Below are positions 7,811 through 16,121 of a stretch of 39,305 nt of DNA, one piece after another (within the stretch, counting starts at the first letter, position 1; every line of letters starts with the position of its first letter). Below the pieces are notes generated by a model. That model saw nothing but the letters and a program-made list of their open reading frames with translations. It did not search any database and was not told the origin of the DNA. The stretch is from Microcoleus sp. bin48.metabat.b7b8b9.023 (GTDB lineage: Bacteria; Cyanobacteriota; Cyanobacteriia; Cyanobacteriales; Microcoleaceae), in the NCBI RefSeq assembly GCF_013299185.1, contig NZ_JAAFKG010000069.1, positions 1 through 39,305 of the forward strand, read 5' to 3'. The position numbers and the translations under genes were made by a program.

Positions 7811-9730
7811 TTACGATCGCTTGTCAACCGCCGCTAGCAATCGCAGATTTCCGTCTTGAATCTGCACTGCTTTGACGGTTCCGACAGCGACTCTTTGTTG
7901 ACCGTTAGCCATCGCTACTTCTATCTTAATCTTGGGGTCAGCCTGCAAGCCCAGGCGCCCCCACAACCATTTGATTTGAGTAGTAGGAAAAGAGCGGACT
8001 TGTACATCTGCAAAGGGCGGATTAACCCAGCGGGTTCCGTCGTAAAAACTGGCTACTTGTACCTGATACCAAACTTGTTCTCCGGTCAATTTTAACTCGT
8101 TTTTGGCTTCTGGTTCCAGCCACTCAGCGGGATTGATACTACTAATTAAAGTAGCAGAACCCATAATTTGACTTTTGTGGTCTTCTAAACTTTCAGCTTG
8201 AGAAATTGCTTCCTCAAGTTTATTGACCAAATTGCGAATTCTAGTTCGAGTTTCGCTGTCAGTATCTGGTTGCTGGTCGAGCCAATTCATCGCCTCGCGA
8301 GTTCCGTCTTGAGAGGCTACAATCAGGGTACCCCAAGCTTTGACATCGGCGTCAGCCGCATTGACTCTCAAGGCGGCGTCTACGCGGTTCATGATCCGCC
8401 CGCCTTCATTTTTGAGGGTGGTGGCAATTTCGTGGGTGTTGCTGGGATCGGCTTCAAATACTTGCAAAGCTTGACTCCAGCGGCCGTCTATCAATTCTGC
8501 GAGAACTTGTTGGCTGGGACTGGCCCAAGATGCGATCGCCTGGGCGCGGGTAATTTTAGCATGAAATTCGATCGTCTCTAGTTGAGCTTGGGCGACTGCG
8601 GGCCAATTCTGACCGGCTTTGGCTTTAGCCGAACGCATGACATTTAATCCGGGAGACCAAAGTCCGCTTTTTGCCAGTCGCAGCCCATTTTTATAAGTCT
8701 GGTCATTGAAGGCAAATTCTTCTAAGGAAATCGCAGTTAATTGAACTGGGTTCGGGATAAATTTGCGCGGGCCAATTTGATAAATGGTAAATTGCGGTTC
8801 TAAACCAACGGTTTGGTCGATCGCCAATTGGGGGTTTTGCCCCTTCACAATTTGCTGCCAATTCGGCGCTTGTCCGGCCACACTCGCCCAATCCAACAGC
8901 GAGATTAAATGATTTTGGCTGGGGTTGTAGCGAACGACTTGTCCGTAGGGAATTTTCTTGTCGCCCCGCACGAGTTTGCCGCTGACATTAAACCAAATGC
9001 CCAATTCGGGGGGCTTGCCGTCAAAGCGGCGCAGTTCTGTCAGCGGTAGCGACTGATTTGAGGCTTGATTGTTGGCCCCAGAGTCATCCAAAGAAGCAAT
9101 GACAAAAGATTCCGCCGGGCCTTCTATATTCACAGAACTTGCTAGCTGAAAATACTGTACGGTATCGGAATCGCGATCGGGAAGTTGCACCCGCTTGTAC
9201 ACCCGAAGTTCGACAATTTGACGGCAAGGATTTTTGCAAACTGTAGAAGCATTAACAGTCCTTTCCACCATCACCGGTAACAGCAAATCGGAAATAGAAT
9301 TATCTGCGGATTTCTCAACAGGAAGCGGCAGGGGTTCGCCGGTGATGAATCCTAATTTGCGGATGCTGGCTTTGATTTGATCGAGAGTTTGGATGGTATC
9401 TCTGCTACCTGTAGGCAGGCGCGACCATCCGGGTACAAACTGAGAGATCAATCTGTTGCCGTTGGGATCGACAATTAGCTGGTAACTCAGCCAAGCGCCA
9501 CCTCCCATCAAAGCTGCACAGCCGCACAAGACGCTGAGGGCTGTCAAATTAGCTACCAGTCTTTTCCAGGGATATCTGGCGGGAGTTGGGGAACCAGGTA
9601 TGGGAAGCTGGGACTCTTCAAGTTTTTTGGCGCGTCGGTTTTGGCGGCGGCGTCTTGTCGGAGGAGGAGCAACTTTGCGATTTTCTGGGGGTTTTGCTCG
9701 ATTTTTTGAGGAGTTTATTTTGTGTTCCAT
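7811..9730 (-). CDS. Large membrane-anchored protein of unknown function
   Basis: 639 aa. The N-terminus is a basic, proline-rich cytoplasmic tail (PPPTRRRRQNRRAKK) followed by one transmembrane helix at about residues 60-85 (LTALSVLCGCAALMGGGAWL). The rest is probably extracytoplasmic and mixed alpha/beta, with a Cys pair (CKNPC, about 165-169) that could be disulphide bonded, and a helical part with ASPSQQVLAELIDGRWSQAL. No known catalytic motif is visible. The ATG start follows an AT-rich heptamer array (9736-9770). It precedes no gene on its strand and follows the minus-strand GT4 gene with a 37-bp gap, so co-transcription with it is likely. It resembles conserved hypothetical proteins of cyanobacteria; no function is offered. 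Confidence 0.8.
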   Translation of the reverse strand: MEHKINSSKNRAKPPENRKVAPPPTRRRRQNRRAKKLEESQLPIPGSPTPARYPWKRLVANLTALSVLCGCAALMGGGAWLSYQLIVDPNGNRLISQFVPGWSRLPTGSRDTIQTLDQIKASIRKLGFITGEPLPLPVEKSADNSISDLLLPVMVERTVNASTVCKNPCRQIVELRVYKRVQLPDRDSDTVQYFQLASSVNIEGPAESFVIASLDDSGANNQASNQSLPLTELRRFDGKPPELGIWFNVSGKLVRGDKKIPYGQVVRYNPSQNHLISLLDWASVAGQAPNWQQIVKGQNPQLAIDQTVGLEPQFTIYQIGPRKFIPNPVQLTAISLEEFAFNDQTYKNGLRLAKSGLWSPGLNVMRSAKAKAGQNWPAVAQAQLETIEFHAKITRAQAIASWASPSQQVLAELIDGRWSQALQVFEADPSNTHEIATTLKNEGGRIMNRVDAALRVNAADADVKAWGTLIVASQDGTREAMNWLDQQPDTDSETRTRIRNLVNKLEEAISQAESLEDHKSQIMGSATLISSINPAEWLEPEAKNELKLTGEQVWYQVQVASFYDGTRWVNPPFADVQVRSFPTTQIKWLWGRLGLQADPKIKIEVAMANGQQRVAVGTVKAVQIQDGNLRLLAAVDKRS

Positions 9731-9735
9731 CGTCG

Positions 9736-9770
9736 AATTTTAGAATTTAGAATTTAGAATTTAGAGTTTA
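9736..9770. repeat. Heptamer tandem repeat (TTTAGAA)n
   Basis: About four to five 7-bp TTTAGAA units with a degenerate end, filling the gap between the GT4 gene and the membrane protein gene. Confidence 0.8.
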
Positions 9771-11009
9771 AAATTGGAATAGCCGATCGTACTGCCGACC
9801 TATGATATCCCAGGTATATTGGCTTTCAACGAGCGATCGCGCGTTCGCAGACAGTTCCTGTCTTAGCTGATAATTTTCAAACAAACTGGTAATCGCCTCA
9901 ACATACTCCTGAACTTCGTTTGCCCGCAAGGCCCTTGTCGGTTCTGGCCCGCCACCAACGGTTAAACCCTCCAAACCTCGATCGCTAGCAACTACAGGCG
10001 TTCCAGCCGCCATCGCCTCCAAAGTTTTATTTTTAATTCCAAAACCAATCCGCATGGGCACCACACAAACAGCAGCCTGATGCAAATATTCTGCCACCCT
10101 TTGCACCCTGCCTACTACTTGAATTCCCGGAAGTTTCCCCAAGGCGAGGACTTCGGGGACTGGCGAAGTGCCAACTAAGGTGAGGGTAGCATCGGCATAC
10201 CGCTGCTGCAACTTTGGGAGTACCTGCAAACTGAGAAACCTGGCCGCGTCTATATTGGGCAAATTGTTCATGGCACCTGCAAAGATTAAGGTGTGTCCTC
10301 CTGGATCGATCGACCGATAGGGAAATTCTGCCAAATCCACGCCGTTAGGAATCACATCAATGGGAGGGACAAAAAAATCTGCTTTCCCTCCGAGGCTAGG
10401 AGAGGACAGCAATTCTAGCAGTTGCTGCTTGTCTGTGGATGTGGTGGCGACAATACGGGAGAATTTGTTACAGTAACGTTTTTCGTAGCGGGCGAGTAGC
10501 GGTAAATTTAGTCGATCGCGCAGGGGTTTTTGGGAAGTCCCGGTGGCTAACATTTCCCTGCAAGTTCCCCAAACGGAACTGTGAATGTTTGCAACTGTTA
10601 GCAGTTTTTGCCGCCATTCTGGACGCACATAAATCTCGTTAACGCTGTGTTCGCAGGTAACAGCATCACATTTGCCTGCTGCGACTAAATTGTCTGCCCA
10701 ATTTTGCATTGCTTGAGAATAGCTGGAGATTACGTTCGGAGGCGTCCCGGATAGTAAAAATTGACCAAAACGCCGGATTTTTCCATCAATACCAGTTGAA
10801 ACTGTCCTATAAGTCTCGAAAACTCCCAATTCTTTAACTTGTTGCCGCAATGCGTCGATTTGTGAGTCAGTTACATCTGGCGATCGCAAAGTACCAAGAA
10901 TTACATCATGCCGGCGGCTCAAGTATTGCAACAAATTGAATGTTCTTACCTGAGTTCCGCCGCGGCTTGGCGGATAGGGAAAAGTTGAGGAAAGCATCAA
11001 AATTCGCAT
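9768..11009 (-). CDS. Glycosyltransferase family 4 (GT-B fold)
   Basis: 413 aa from ATG at 11009, where MRILMLSSTFPYPPSRGGTQ begins; a longer open frame to 11177 with a GTG start overlaps the divergent TPR gene and is not supported by homology. The N-terminal Rossmann domain carries PPSRGGTQVRTFNLLQYLS. The C-terminal domain has DVIPNGVDLAEFPY, TLIFAGAMNNLPNIDAA, and the nucleotide-sugar site GFGIKNKTLEAMAAGTPVV with SDRGLEGL. The enzyme probably transfers a sugar from an activated donor onto a cell-surface polysaccharide or lipid; substrate unknown. It is divergent from the TPR gene (77-bp gap) and lies near a GT2 gene, suggesting a small surface-glycan locus. Confidence 0.9.
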   Translation of the reverse strand: MRILMLSSTFPYPPSRGGTQVRTFNLLQYLSRRHDVILGTLRSPDVTDSQIDALRQQVKELGVFETYRTVSTGIDGKIRRFGQFLLSGTPPNVISSYSQAMQNWADNLVAAGKCDAVTCEHSVNEIYVRPEWRQKLLTVANIHSSVWGTCREMLATGTSQKPLRDRLNLPLLARYEKRYCNKFSRIVATTSTDKQQLLELLSSPSLGGKADFFVPPIDVIPNGVDLAEFPYRSIDPGGHTLIFAGAMNNLPNIDAARFLSLQVLPKLQQRYADATLTLVGTSPVPEVLALGKLPGIQVVGRVQRVAEYLHQAAVCVVPMRIGFGIKNKTLEAMAAGTPVVASDRGLEGLTVGGGPEPTRALRANEVQEYVEAITSLFENYQLRQELSANARSLVESQYTWDIIGRQYDRLFQF

Positions 11010-11085
11010 GGGATGTTGAATAAATAAAGTTGCCGCTGTCACGATAAAATTGATTGATAAAACCTGTTTAACAATCCTCCCACCT

Positions 11086-11556
11086 ATGGACGAATTATCT
11101 ATTAAGGCGCTGCTCGAAGACTTGAAAAAGTCTGATGAAAGCGTGCGCGATCGGGCTACTACAGAACTCTGGCGCACTTGGTTTAACCAGAAGGGTGACT
11201 ACGGGATGCAAGTTCTCAGGCGATCGCAAGTTTCCCTAGATGCAGGAGATGTTCGGCACGCTTTGGATTTGCTGACCAAACTGATTGCGGAAGCGCCGGA
11301 TTTTGCTGAAGCTTGGAACCGGCGCGCCGTACTTCACTATACCCAAGGCAATTATCAAAGGTCGATCCAAGACTGCGAAACAGTCCTCCAACTAAATCCG
11401 GTGCATTTTGGGGCGTTGCACGGTCTGGGTTTGTGCTACGCTGCCCTGGGAGAATACAGAAGTGCTATTCGAGCTTTTCGTCGCGCTTTGGAAATTCAAC
11501 CTTTTGCATTGGTGAATCAAAAGTTAATTCTGGAATGTACGGCTCGTTTAAACTAA
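11086..11556 (+). CDS. Tetratricopeptide repeat protein
   Basis: 156 aa from ATG at 11086 (an upstream TTG at 11050 is less likely). The N-terminal 30 residues are helical and charged. About three TPR units follow, seen from ALDLLTKLIAEAPDFAEAWN, then NRRAVLHYTQGNYQRSIQD and HFGALHGLGLCYAALGEY, ending AIRAFRRALEIQP. TPRs bind partner proteins; partner unknown. It is divergently transcribed from the GT4 gene and 101 bp upstream of a GT2 gene, with heptamer repeats in between. Confidence 0.88.
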   Translation: MDELSIKALLEDLKKSDESVRDRATTELWRTWFNQKGDYGMQVLRRSQVSLDAGDVRHALDLLTKLIAEAPDFAEAWNRRAVLHYTQGNYQRSIQDCETVLQLNPVHFGALHGLGLCYAALGEYRSAIRAFRRALEIQPFALVNQKLILECTARLN

Positions 11557-11557
11557 A

Positions 11558-11643
11558 GTTGACAGTTGACAGTTGACAGTTGACAGTTGACAGAAGGAAG
11601 AGTTTAATTTTTAGAAATCTAAAATCTAAAATCTAAAATCTAC
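11558..11643. repeat. Two adjacent heptamer arrays (TTGACAG and AAATCTA)
   Basis: About five TTGACAG units at 11558-11594, then four AAATCTA units at about 11616-11643. Both have a 7-bp period. They fill the gap between the TPR gene and the GT2 gene. Confidence 0.88.
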
Positions 11644-11657
11644 AATGGTTTCAGTGT

Positions 11658-12614
11658 GTGCCGAAAATTAGTGTTTGCATTCCTACTTACAATCGAGTGC
11701 ATTTGCTAGCTAGTGCGATCGCCAGCGTGCTAGATCAAACTTATACAGATTTTGAGTTAATTGTCTGCGATGACGGTTCGACGGACTGTACGGCGCTGTT
11801 GATGTCGGAATTTGTCGATAGCCCGATTCGCTACATTCGGCACCCGCACAATATCGGCAAAAGCAATAATATGCGATCGGGCTTTGCGGCGGCTAGGGGC
11901 GAATATTTTATCAAGTTTGACGATGACGATCGCCTGAGCGCGCAATTTCTAGAGCGGACATCTGCTATTTTAGATAAAGACCGCAGCATTGATTTTGTCA
12001 GTACCGACCACTGGGTCATTGATGTCAACAACAACATTGACGAAAACCAGACACAACTGAATTCGCAGCGGTGGGGCCGCACCGAGTTGTCGGCGGGAAT
12101 AATTGAAGATTTACTCGCTACAGTTTTTCTGAGACAAAGTTTGCAAATAGGCGCAACTTTGTTTCGGCGCCGCGCGCTGGAAACAGTCGGATTTCTGCGG
12201 CCCAATTGGCAAAATTGCGAAGATAACGATTTGTTTGTCAGACTTGCAATTGCAGGCAAAAAGTGCTATTACTTGCCCGAACTGTTGATGGAGTATCGAT
12301 TTCATGCAGGACAGCAAGGATGCGATCGGGCAATTCCCTATTTGAGCGATAAATTGCGCTATTTGACCAGCTACGAATTTGATGCAGAAAAGTTGGAAAC
12401 AGTCAGGCTCAAAAGGATTGCAGAAACTCAATTAGCGCTTGGTTTGCGACTGATTGAGGTGGGTGAAACGGCAAAAGGGCGGCGGATGGTGCGAGCTGGA
12501 AAGTCAGTTTCTGAGACTAAAATGTGGGCGGGTTTGGGATTGTCGCTGCTGCCGGTGGAGTTGCGGGGGAGGGCTTTTGCGTTGGTGCGAGAGGTGTTGA
12601 AACGCGAGTTGTGA
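11658..12614 (+). CDS. Glycosyltransferase family 2
   Basis: 318 aa from GTG at 11658; no in-frame upstream ATG is available. The GT-A core is plain: PKISVCIPTYNRVHLLASAI at the start, DQTYTDFELIVCDDGSTDCT, HNIGKSNNMRSGF, and the metal-binding FIKFDDDDRLSA (DXD-type, residues about 90-98). NCEDNDLFVRLAIAGKKCYY supplies the usual catalytic-base region, E/D near residue 187. It likely moves a sugar to a surface polysaccharide; donor and acceptor are unknown. The neighbouring GT4 gene supports a glycan role. Confidence 0.9.
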   Translation: MPKISVCIPTYNRVHLLASAIASVLDQTYTDFELIVCDDGSTDCTALLMSEFVDSPIRYIRHPHNIGKSNNMRSGFAAARGEYFIKFDDDDRLSAQFLERTSAILDKDRSIDFVSTDHWVIDVNNNIDENQTQLNSQRWGRTELSAGIIEDLLATVFLRQSLQIGATLFRRRALETVGFLRPNWQNCEDNDLFVRLAIAGKKCYYLPELLMEYRFHAGQQGCDRAIPYLSDKLRYLTSYEFDAEKLETVRLKRIAETQLALGLRLIEVGETAKGRRMVRAGKSVSETKMWAGLGLSLLPVELRGRAFALVREVLKREL

Positions 12615-12648
12615 AAGATGATTTCGAGACAATACCGGGCGGTTGAGA

Positions 12649-12837
12649 CGGCGGTTGAAACCGCGTCTATACAGACAAAACCTGACGGGAGCAGGTTGAA
12701 GAGTGTACGGTTAAAATCACATTTATGGAGACAAAATCTACCTAAACGGCGGTTTTAATTCTTGATTTTATTGAGTCCGCATTTTCTTGAGTCCGCGGAG
12801 GCGGACATTGTTTGTGTAGACGCGGTTTCAACCGCCG
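12649..12837. repeat. MITE-like element with about 27-bp terminal inverted repeats
   Basis: The left end at 12649-12680 (CGGCGGTTGAAACCGCGTCT, then ATACAGACAAA) is matched in inverted orientation by 12811-12837 (TTTGTGTAGACGCGGTTTCA, then ACCGCCG). Inside there is a short palindrome GTCCGCGGAGGCGGAC. No ORF. About 190 bp with long terminal inverted repeats is the layout of a non-autonomous element. Confidence 0.75.
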
Positions 12838-12858
12838 AGTCTTCTTGAGGAGTATAAA

Positions 12859-13365
12859 TTATCCCAATGATATAGCGGGTAGCCAGGGAATGTCTGTAAC
12901 GCCTGGATCGTAGCCAAGTTGTGTTAACAGTGTGGTAAGTTGCCCTCGATGGTGAGTTTGATGGTTGAACATATGTGTCACCAAAACCCAAGTCGGTAGC
13001 ACGCGACATTTACCGTCTACATTGCTTGTGTATTCAAACGGTTGACTCAGCCAGTCAGAACTAAGGTGGCTAGACCATTGTATAATTTGGCGATCGGTTG
13101 TCTCCCGTTCAGCTCTCAAAACATCAAAATCAGCATACAGTTCTTGACCCATAACTGTTACCGAAAATGGCTCAAGAGTGAAACGACCCATCCATGCTTT
13201 GTCACCATACAGTAAGTGATTCAAGGTGCCATGAATCGACTTGAAAAAGGCACCCATATCCTGTTTGCGCTGTTCATCAGGAATTGTAGAACACACCGAA
13301 TATAGATTTTCGTTCATCCAACAATTGTACTCAGCCATTAGCTGATAGTAGCTACCGTCGTACAT
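12859..13365 (-). CDS. DinB/YfiT-like four-helix bundle protein
   Basis: 168 aa, start ATG. The fold is recognised by the spaced histidines of the DinB metal site: KSIHGTLNHLLYGDKAWMGR (first His, about residue 45) and VTHMFNHQTHHRGQLTTLL (about residues 130-145), with the C-terminal DIPWLP. Members are putative metal-dependent enzymes, some of them thiol transferases induced by damage; substrate here is unknown. It lies 53 bp from the minus-strand ABM-like gene and may be co-transcribed with it. Not the E. coli DNA polymerase IV, which shares only the name. Confidence 0.9.
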   Translation of the reverse strand: MYDGSYYQLMAEYNCWMNENLYSVCSTIPDEQRKQDMGAFFKSIHGTLNHLLYGDKAWMGRFTLEPFSVTVMGQELYADFDVLRAERETTDRQIIQWSSHLSSDWLSQPFEYTSNVDGKCRVLPTWVLVTHMFNHQTHHRGQLTTLLTQLGYDPGVTDIPWLPAISLG

Positions 13366-13418
13366 ATTTAAAACTTAACAACCTAGTTTTAACAACTGAC
13401 ATTATAGGAATGCGTCTT

Positions 13419-13703
13419 TCACAATACTCCTGACTCTAATTGGTCTAAATAGATAAATTCAGGAGCTTTAACTCCCGCTTCCTCTCTAATTTTAACCAGT
13501 GCAGGCGATTCAAAGAACGCCCTGGCATCTGCTGTTGATGTCCACGCCGAGAAATGAACAATTTTGTTGGGTTCACTGTCATACTTTAAGACTTGATAGG
13601 AACGCTCACCAGCTTCTTTTCGGATATTTGCAGCATTGTCAAATACCTTTTTCCAAGCTGCATAATTTTCGACTTCATGAATAATTAATACATATTGTTG
13701 CAT
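13419..13703 (-). CDS. Antibiotic biosynthesis monooxygenase-like (dimeric alpha-beta barrel) protein
   Basis: 94 aa from ATG at 13703; a TTG-initiated form to 13730 is less likely. It begins MQQYVLIIHEVENYAAWKKV and contains GERSYQVLKY, IVHFSAWTSTADARAFFESP and the end PEFIYLDQL. This pattern is of the ferredoxin-like ABM/DUF1330-like superfamily, where members are small cofactor-free monooxygenases or heme-binding proteins. No active residue can be named. It is the first gene upstream of the DinB-like gene on the same strand. Confidence 0.7.
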   Translation of the reverse strand: MQQYVLIIHEVENYAAWKKVFDNAANIRKEAGERSYQVLKYDSEPNKIVHFSAWTSTADARAFFESPALVKIREEAGVKAPEFIYLDQLESGVL

Positions 13704-13747
13704 AGCAGTCAGATTTTCTGATGATTTCAAAACTTCAAGGGTTCGGC

Positions 13748-14092
13748 TTACTCCTCTTCTTCCTCAGCACTTTCCTCTTTAAATCCCAACCACAAAAGTA
13801 TTACCTCTTCTACTTCAAGCATTTTCTCAGATGTCAGACTTCCCAATTTGCGTAGAAGCTTTGCATGAGGGATTGTAATCATATTTTGTACGTCAAATAC
13901 TCCTTCTCGGAGGAACTTATTTTTGACTTTTACCTCAAATCTTGAACCGCGTAGACTTGTTGTATGTGGCACTAGAGTCGCTAAAGCCCGGTCTTGATTT
14001 AAAGCAGGAATACTCACGACCAAACATGGTCTGACTTTCGCAATATAACCTAGATCGACTAACCATATTTCACCACGATCTGGACTATTCAT
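13748..14092 (-). CDS. MazF/PemK-type endoribonuclease toxin
   Basis: 114 aa from ATG at 14092 (a second ATG at 14110 adds six residues). The N-terminal PDRGEIWLVDLGYIAKVRPC is the diagnostic MazF start with the RGEIW and RP motifs; VVSIPALNQDRALATLVPHT and VFDVQNMITIPHAKL follow. These toxins cleave mRNA at short sequences to stop translation. The start overlaps the upstream antitoxin gene by 8 bp, so translation is coupled. A run of glutamates closes the protein. The target sequence cannot be predicted. Confidence 0.9.
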   Translation of the reverse strand: MNSPDRGEIWLVDLGYIAKVRPCLVVSIPALNQDRALATLVPHTTSLRGSRFEVKVKNKFLREGVFDVQNMITIPHAKLLRKLGSLTSEKMLEVEEVILLWLGFKEESAEEEEE

Positions 14093-14276
14093 ATACGGAT
14101 TCTTCCTCATCTAACTCTAGGAAAATTCCCTCAGCATTCAGAACTAAATCGTCATCAGACAGGGGCGGAAAGTCTAAATCGACAGTCCGTTTCAAAATTT
14201 CCAATACCAAATCTAACCGTTCTGAGTCTGTTAATCGCTCAAAGGTATTCAAAAGTTCTTCTACTAAAATAGTCAT
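14085..14276 (-). CDS. Putative antitoxin of the MazF-type pair
   Basis: 63 aa, acidic (MTILVEELLNTFERLTDSER, later LDFPPLSDDDLVL and ELDEEESVYE). It precedes the toxin gene and overlaps it, the classic order for type II modules. I see no clear DNA-binding fold; the N-terminal helix could mediate dimerisation and the acidic tail could wrap the toxin. Antitoxin role is inferred from position and size. Confidence 0.75.
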   Translation of the reverse strand: MTILVEELLNTFERLTDSERLDLVLEILKRTVDLDFPPLSDDDLVLNAEGIFLELDEEESVYE

Positions 14277-14446
14277 AGCTTTTTCCCTAGACTTGCTTAT
14301 AGCATAGCACAGGTTTTAAGTAGACCAACCTAAAAAAACATAACAGCCAGCTACCCGCAGCACTTTAAGACTGCGGGGTTCTAACATCGATCGCGCTTTC
14401 CACTAAAGTAGTACACAGTGCCCAATCTAAGTTTTTCCTAAATATC

Positions 14447-15145
14447 GTGTCTATATTTGCTGAAATCCCGACTGTATGGTTGCAAATTTCCCTCGTGGGA
14501 GCCTGGTTGGGCGTAATTTTGCTGGTGGCTGAAGGGTTGAATCGCTTTACTGCTGTCGGTGCGGAGGTATCGCGCAAGGTGGTTCACATCGGTACTGGAA
14601 ACGTGATTTTGCTGGCTTGGTGGCTGCAAATACCCGACTGGGTGGGGATTTTGGCGGGTTTTTTGGCTGGTGCGATCGCCCTAATTTCCTACCAAGTTCC
14701 GATTTTGCCAAGTCTTAACACTATCCACCGCAAGAGTTTCGGGACTTTTTTCTATGCTGTGAGTATCAGCGTTCTCGTCGCTTGGTTTTGGCCGCTACAA
14801 CATCAAGAATACGCTGCTTTGGGCATTTTAGTGATGACTTGGGGGGACGGATTGGCCGCTGTTATTGGGCAGAAATACGGCAAACATCTTTATCGAGTTT
14901 GGGGAATGCAGAAGAGTTGGGAAGGTTCTGCAACTATGTATTTGGTGAGTTTTGCTGTTAGCAGTTTGATTTTGCTGGCGGTGCAAGGCAATGTTTGGCA
15001 AACTTGGGCGGTGTCGGCTGTTGTGGCTTTGGTGGCTGCTACTTTGGAGTCGGTGTCTAAGTTGGGCATTGACAATTTGACTGTGCCAATTGGCAGCGGG
15101 GCGATCGCCTTTTTGCTCAATCAATTATGGCTAATTGGTTCGTAG
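14447..15145 (+). CDS. Phytol kinase / polyprenol (dolichol) kinase family protein, VTE5-like
   Basis: 232 aa, integral membrane protein with about six to seven hydrophobic segments. Starts at GTG 14447 with a membrane-helix N-terminus. Family markers are EVSRKVVHIGTGNVI (residues about 39-53), SFGTFFYAVSISVLVAWFW, and MTWGDGLAAVIGQKYGKH with KSWEGSATMYLV, which form the CTP-using active site of phytol kinase. The family phosphorylates phytol for tocopherol and chlorophyll recycling. It stands alone on the plus strand; a GGACT-type hairpin and two palindromic elements follow. Confidence 0.87.
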   Translation: MSIFAEIPTVWLQISLVGAWLGVILLVAEGLNRFTAVGAEVSRKVVHIGTGNVILLAWWLQIPDWVGILAGFLAGAIALISYQVPILPSLNTIHRKSFGTFFYAVSISVLVAWFWPLQHQEYAALGILVMTWGDGLAAVIGQKYGKHLYRVWGMQKSWEGSATMYLVSFAVSSLILLAVQGNVWQTWAVSAVVALVAATLESVSKLGIDNLTVPIGSGAIAFLLNQLWLIGS

Positions 15146-15149
15146 TGAG

Positions 15150-15365
15150 GACTTCAGTCCTCATAAAACTCAAAACATCAACGTCATCACTATAGCAATC
15201 CTACAAATTAGGTACGTAGTTGCGCTTGAGCGCTCTTTATAAGATTAGGAAAAAGCGCTAAGATCGTAACTACTGACCTTAGCAATCCTACAAATTAGGT
15301 ACGTAGTTGCGCTTGAGCGCTCTTTATAATATTAGGAAAGAGCGCTCAAGCGCAACTACGTACCT
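15150..15365. repeat. Palindromic MITE-like elements in tandem, with a perfect hairpin
   Basis: A GGACTTCAGTCC hairpin lies at about 15150-15166. A block beginning TAGCAATCCTACAAATTAGG occurs at 15193 and again at 15280 (87-bp spacing). Its second copy is a near-perfect 68-bp hairpin (15298-15365) with arms AGGTACGTAGTTGCGCTTGA and the matching complement. The first copy has decayed arms. The same element family occurs at 3910, within the 105-bp array, and in a G-rich variant at 17584. Confidence 0.9.
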
Positions 15366-15370
15366 TAAAA

Positions 15371-15397
15371 CCCCAGCTCAACAAAGTTTAGCTGGGG
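15371..15397 (-). terminator. Intrinsic terminator of the 50-aa gene
   Basis: Stem CCCCAGCT (15371-15378) pairs with AGCTGGGG (15390-15397). On the minus strand it is followed by TTTTAAGG, giving a stem plus short U-run about 100 bp past the stop of the 50-aa gene. Confidence 0.65.
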
Positions 15398-15493
15398 AAA
15401 ATTAAAGATATTTCAAAGTAGTTGAAAAACTTACCGTTATTGGGTGAGGCGAATGTCTTTGCCTGCCTCACTAGAAATACTCCGATCGCCTTC

Positions 15494-15646
15494 TCACCTA
15501 TTATCCCATTTAGAGCCTTTGGGTGGTGTACCTTCAAAAGGCTGAACGCCAGTAGCCGGATAATCGTCATCGCTCCGTCTAAAAATCCTCGATGCAGCTT
15601 CCGAAACGTAACGCATTGCATCTGCCAAAGATTTAGAAAGATTCAT
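15494..15646 (-). CDS. Small 50-aa cyanobacterial protein
   Basis: Too short for standard ORF calling. ATG at 15646 preceded by GAGAGG eight bases upstream. The protein runs MNLSKSLADAMRYVSEAASR, then IFRRSDDDYPATGVQPFEGT and PPKGSKWDNR. An amphipathic N-terminal helix precedes an acidic, Pro-rich tail with the DDDYPATGVQPF motif that I believe recurs in short cyanobacterial proteins of unknown function. An intrinsic terminator lies downstream at 15371-15397. The overlapping 77-codon frame at 15388-15621 is a shadow. Confidence 0.7.
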   Translation of the reverse strand: MNLSKSLADAMRYVSEAASRIFRRSDDDYPATGVQPFEGTPPKGSKWDNR

Positions 15647-16121
15647 AACTTTTGCCTCTCTTGTCTTGGTTCTGATACTTCTTAGATTACTGTTCCTTTC
15701 GGTCTTTGGATTGCTTTAGCAATATTTGTTTGAATTACTTATTAGTCTGCAACATCGAAGCAAACTGAAGGTTTTAGCAATTCAGTGTTTTGGTCGATCG
15801 CCCCAGTCTCCTCATATATTTTTCTTTGCTCAACCCTCAAAAACCCGGTTTTTTAACTCGAATCGAGGGCTGCAACCCAATATTGTCCTCAAAAACCCGG
15901 AACGCTTCAGTTTTGGCGATCGATTTACTGAGATTGCTAAAGGCGAAATTTTTAGTGATTCTACCATAATTATTTTGTACGCACCTACACAAAAACCCCT
16001 AATACAGGGAATAAATCGCAAAATATTCCGACTCAATCTGAAATCTTAATCAAACCTTTACAAAAAGATATGGTATTTGTCACTATAATTAGAGAAACAA
16101 AGTTTGTCCGGGGTTTTTTTG
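15647..16121. other. Intergenic region upstream of pncB
   Basis: No gene supported. A short direct repeat (CTCAAAAACCCGG) occurs at about 15835 and 15888. Several frames are open but show no domain. A GCGATCGATT site lies near 15916. I looked for a palindromic regulator operator close to the pncB start and could not identify one confidently. Confidence 0.4.

Noticed and set aside
7556..7837. Arg/Glu-rich ORF and its minus-strand Ser/Pro/Leu-rich counterparts
   Set aside because: Produced by the (AGAGG)9 microsatellite being open in several frames.
12859..13365. DNA polymerase IV (DinB)
   Set aside because: The sequence is the unrelated DinB/YfiT four-helix metal-binding family, which shares only the name.
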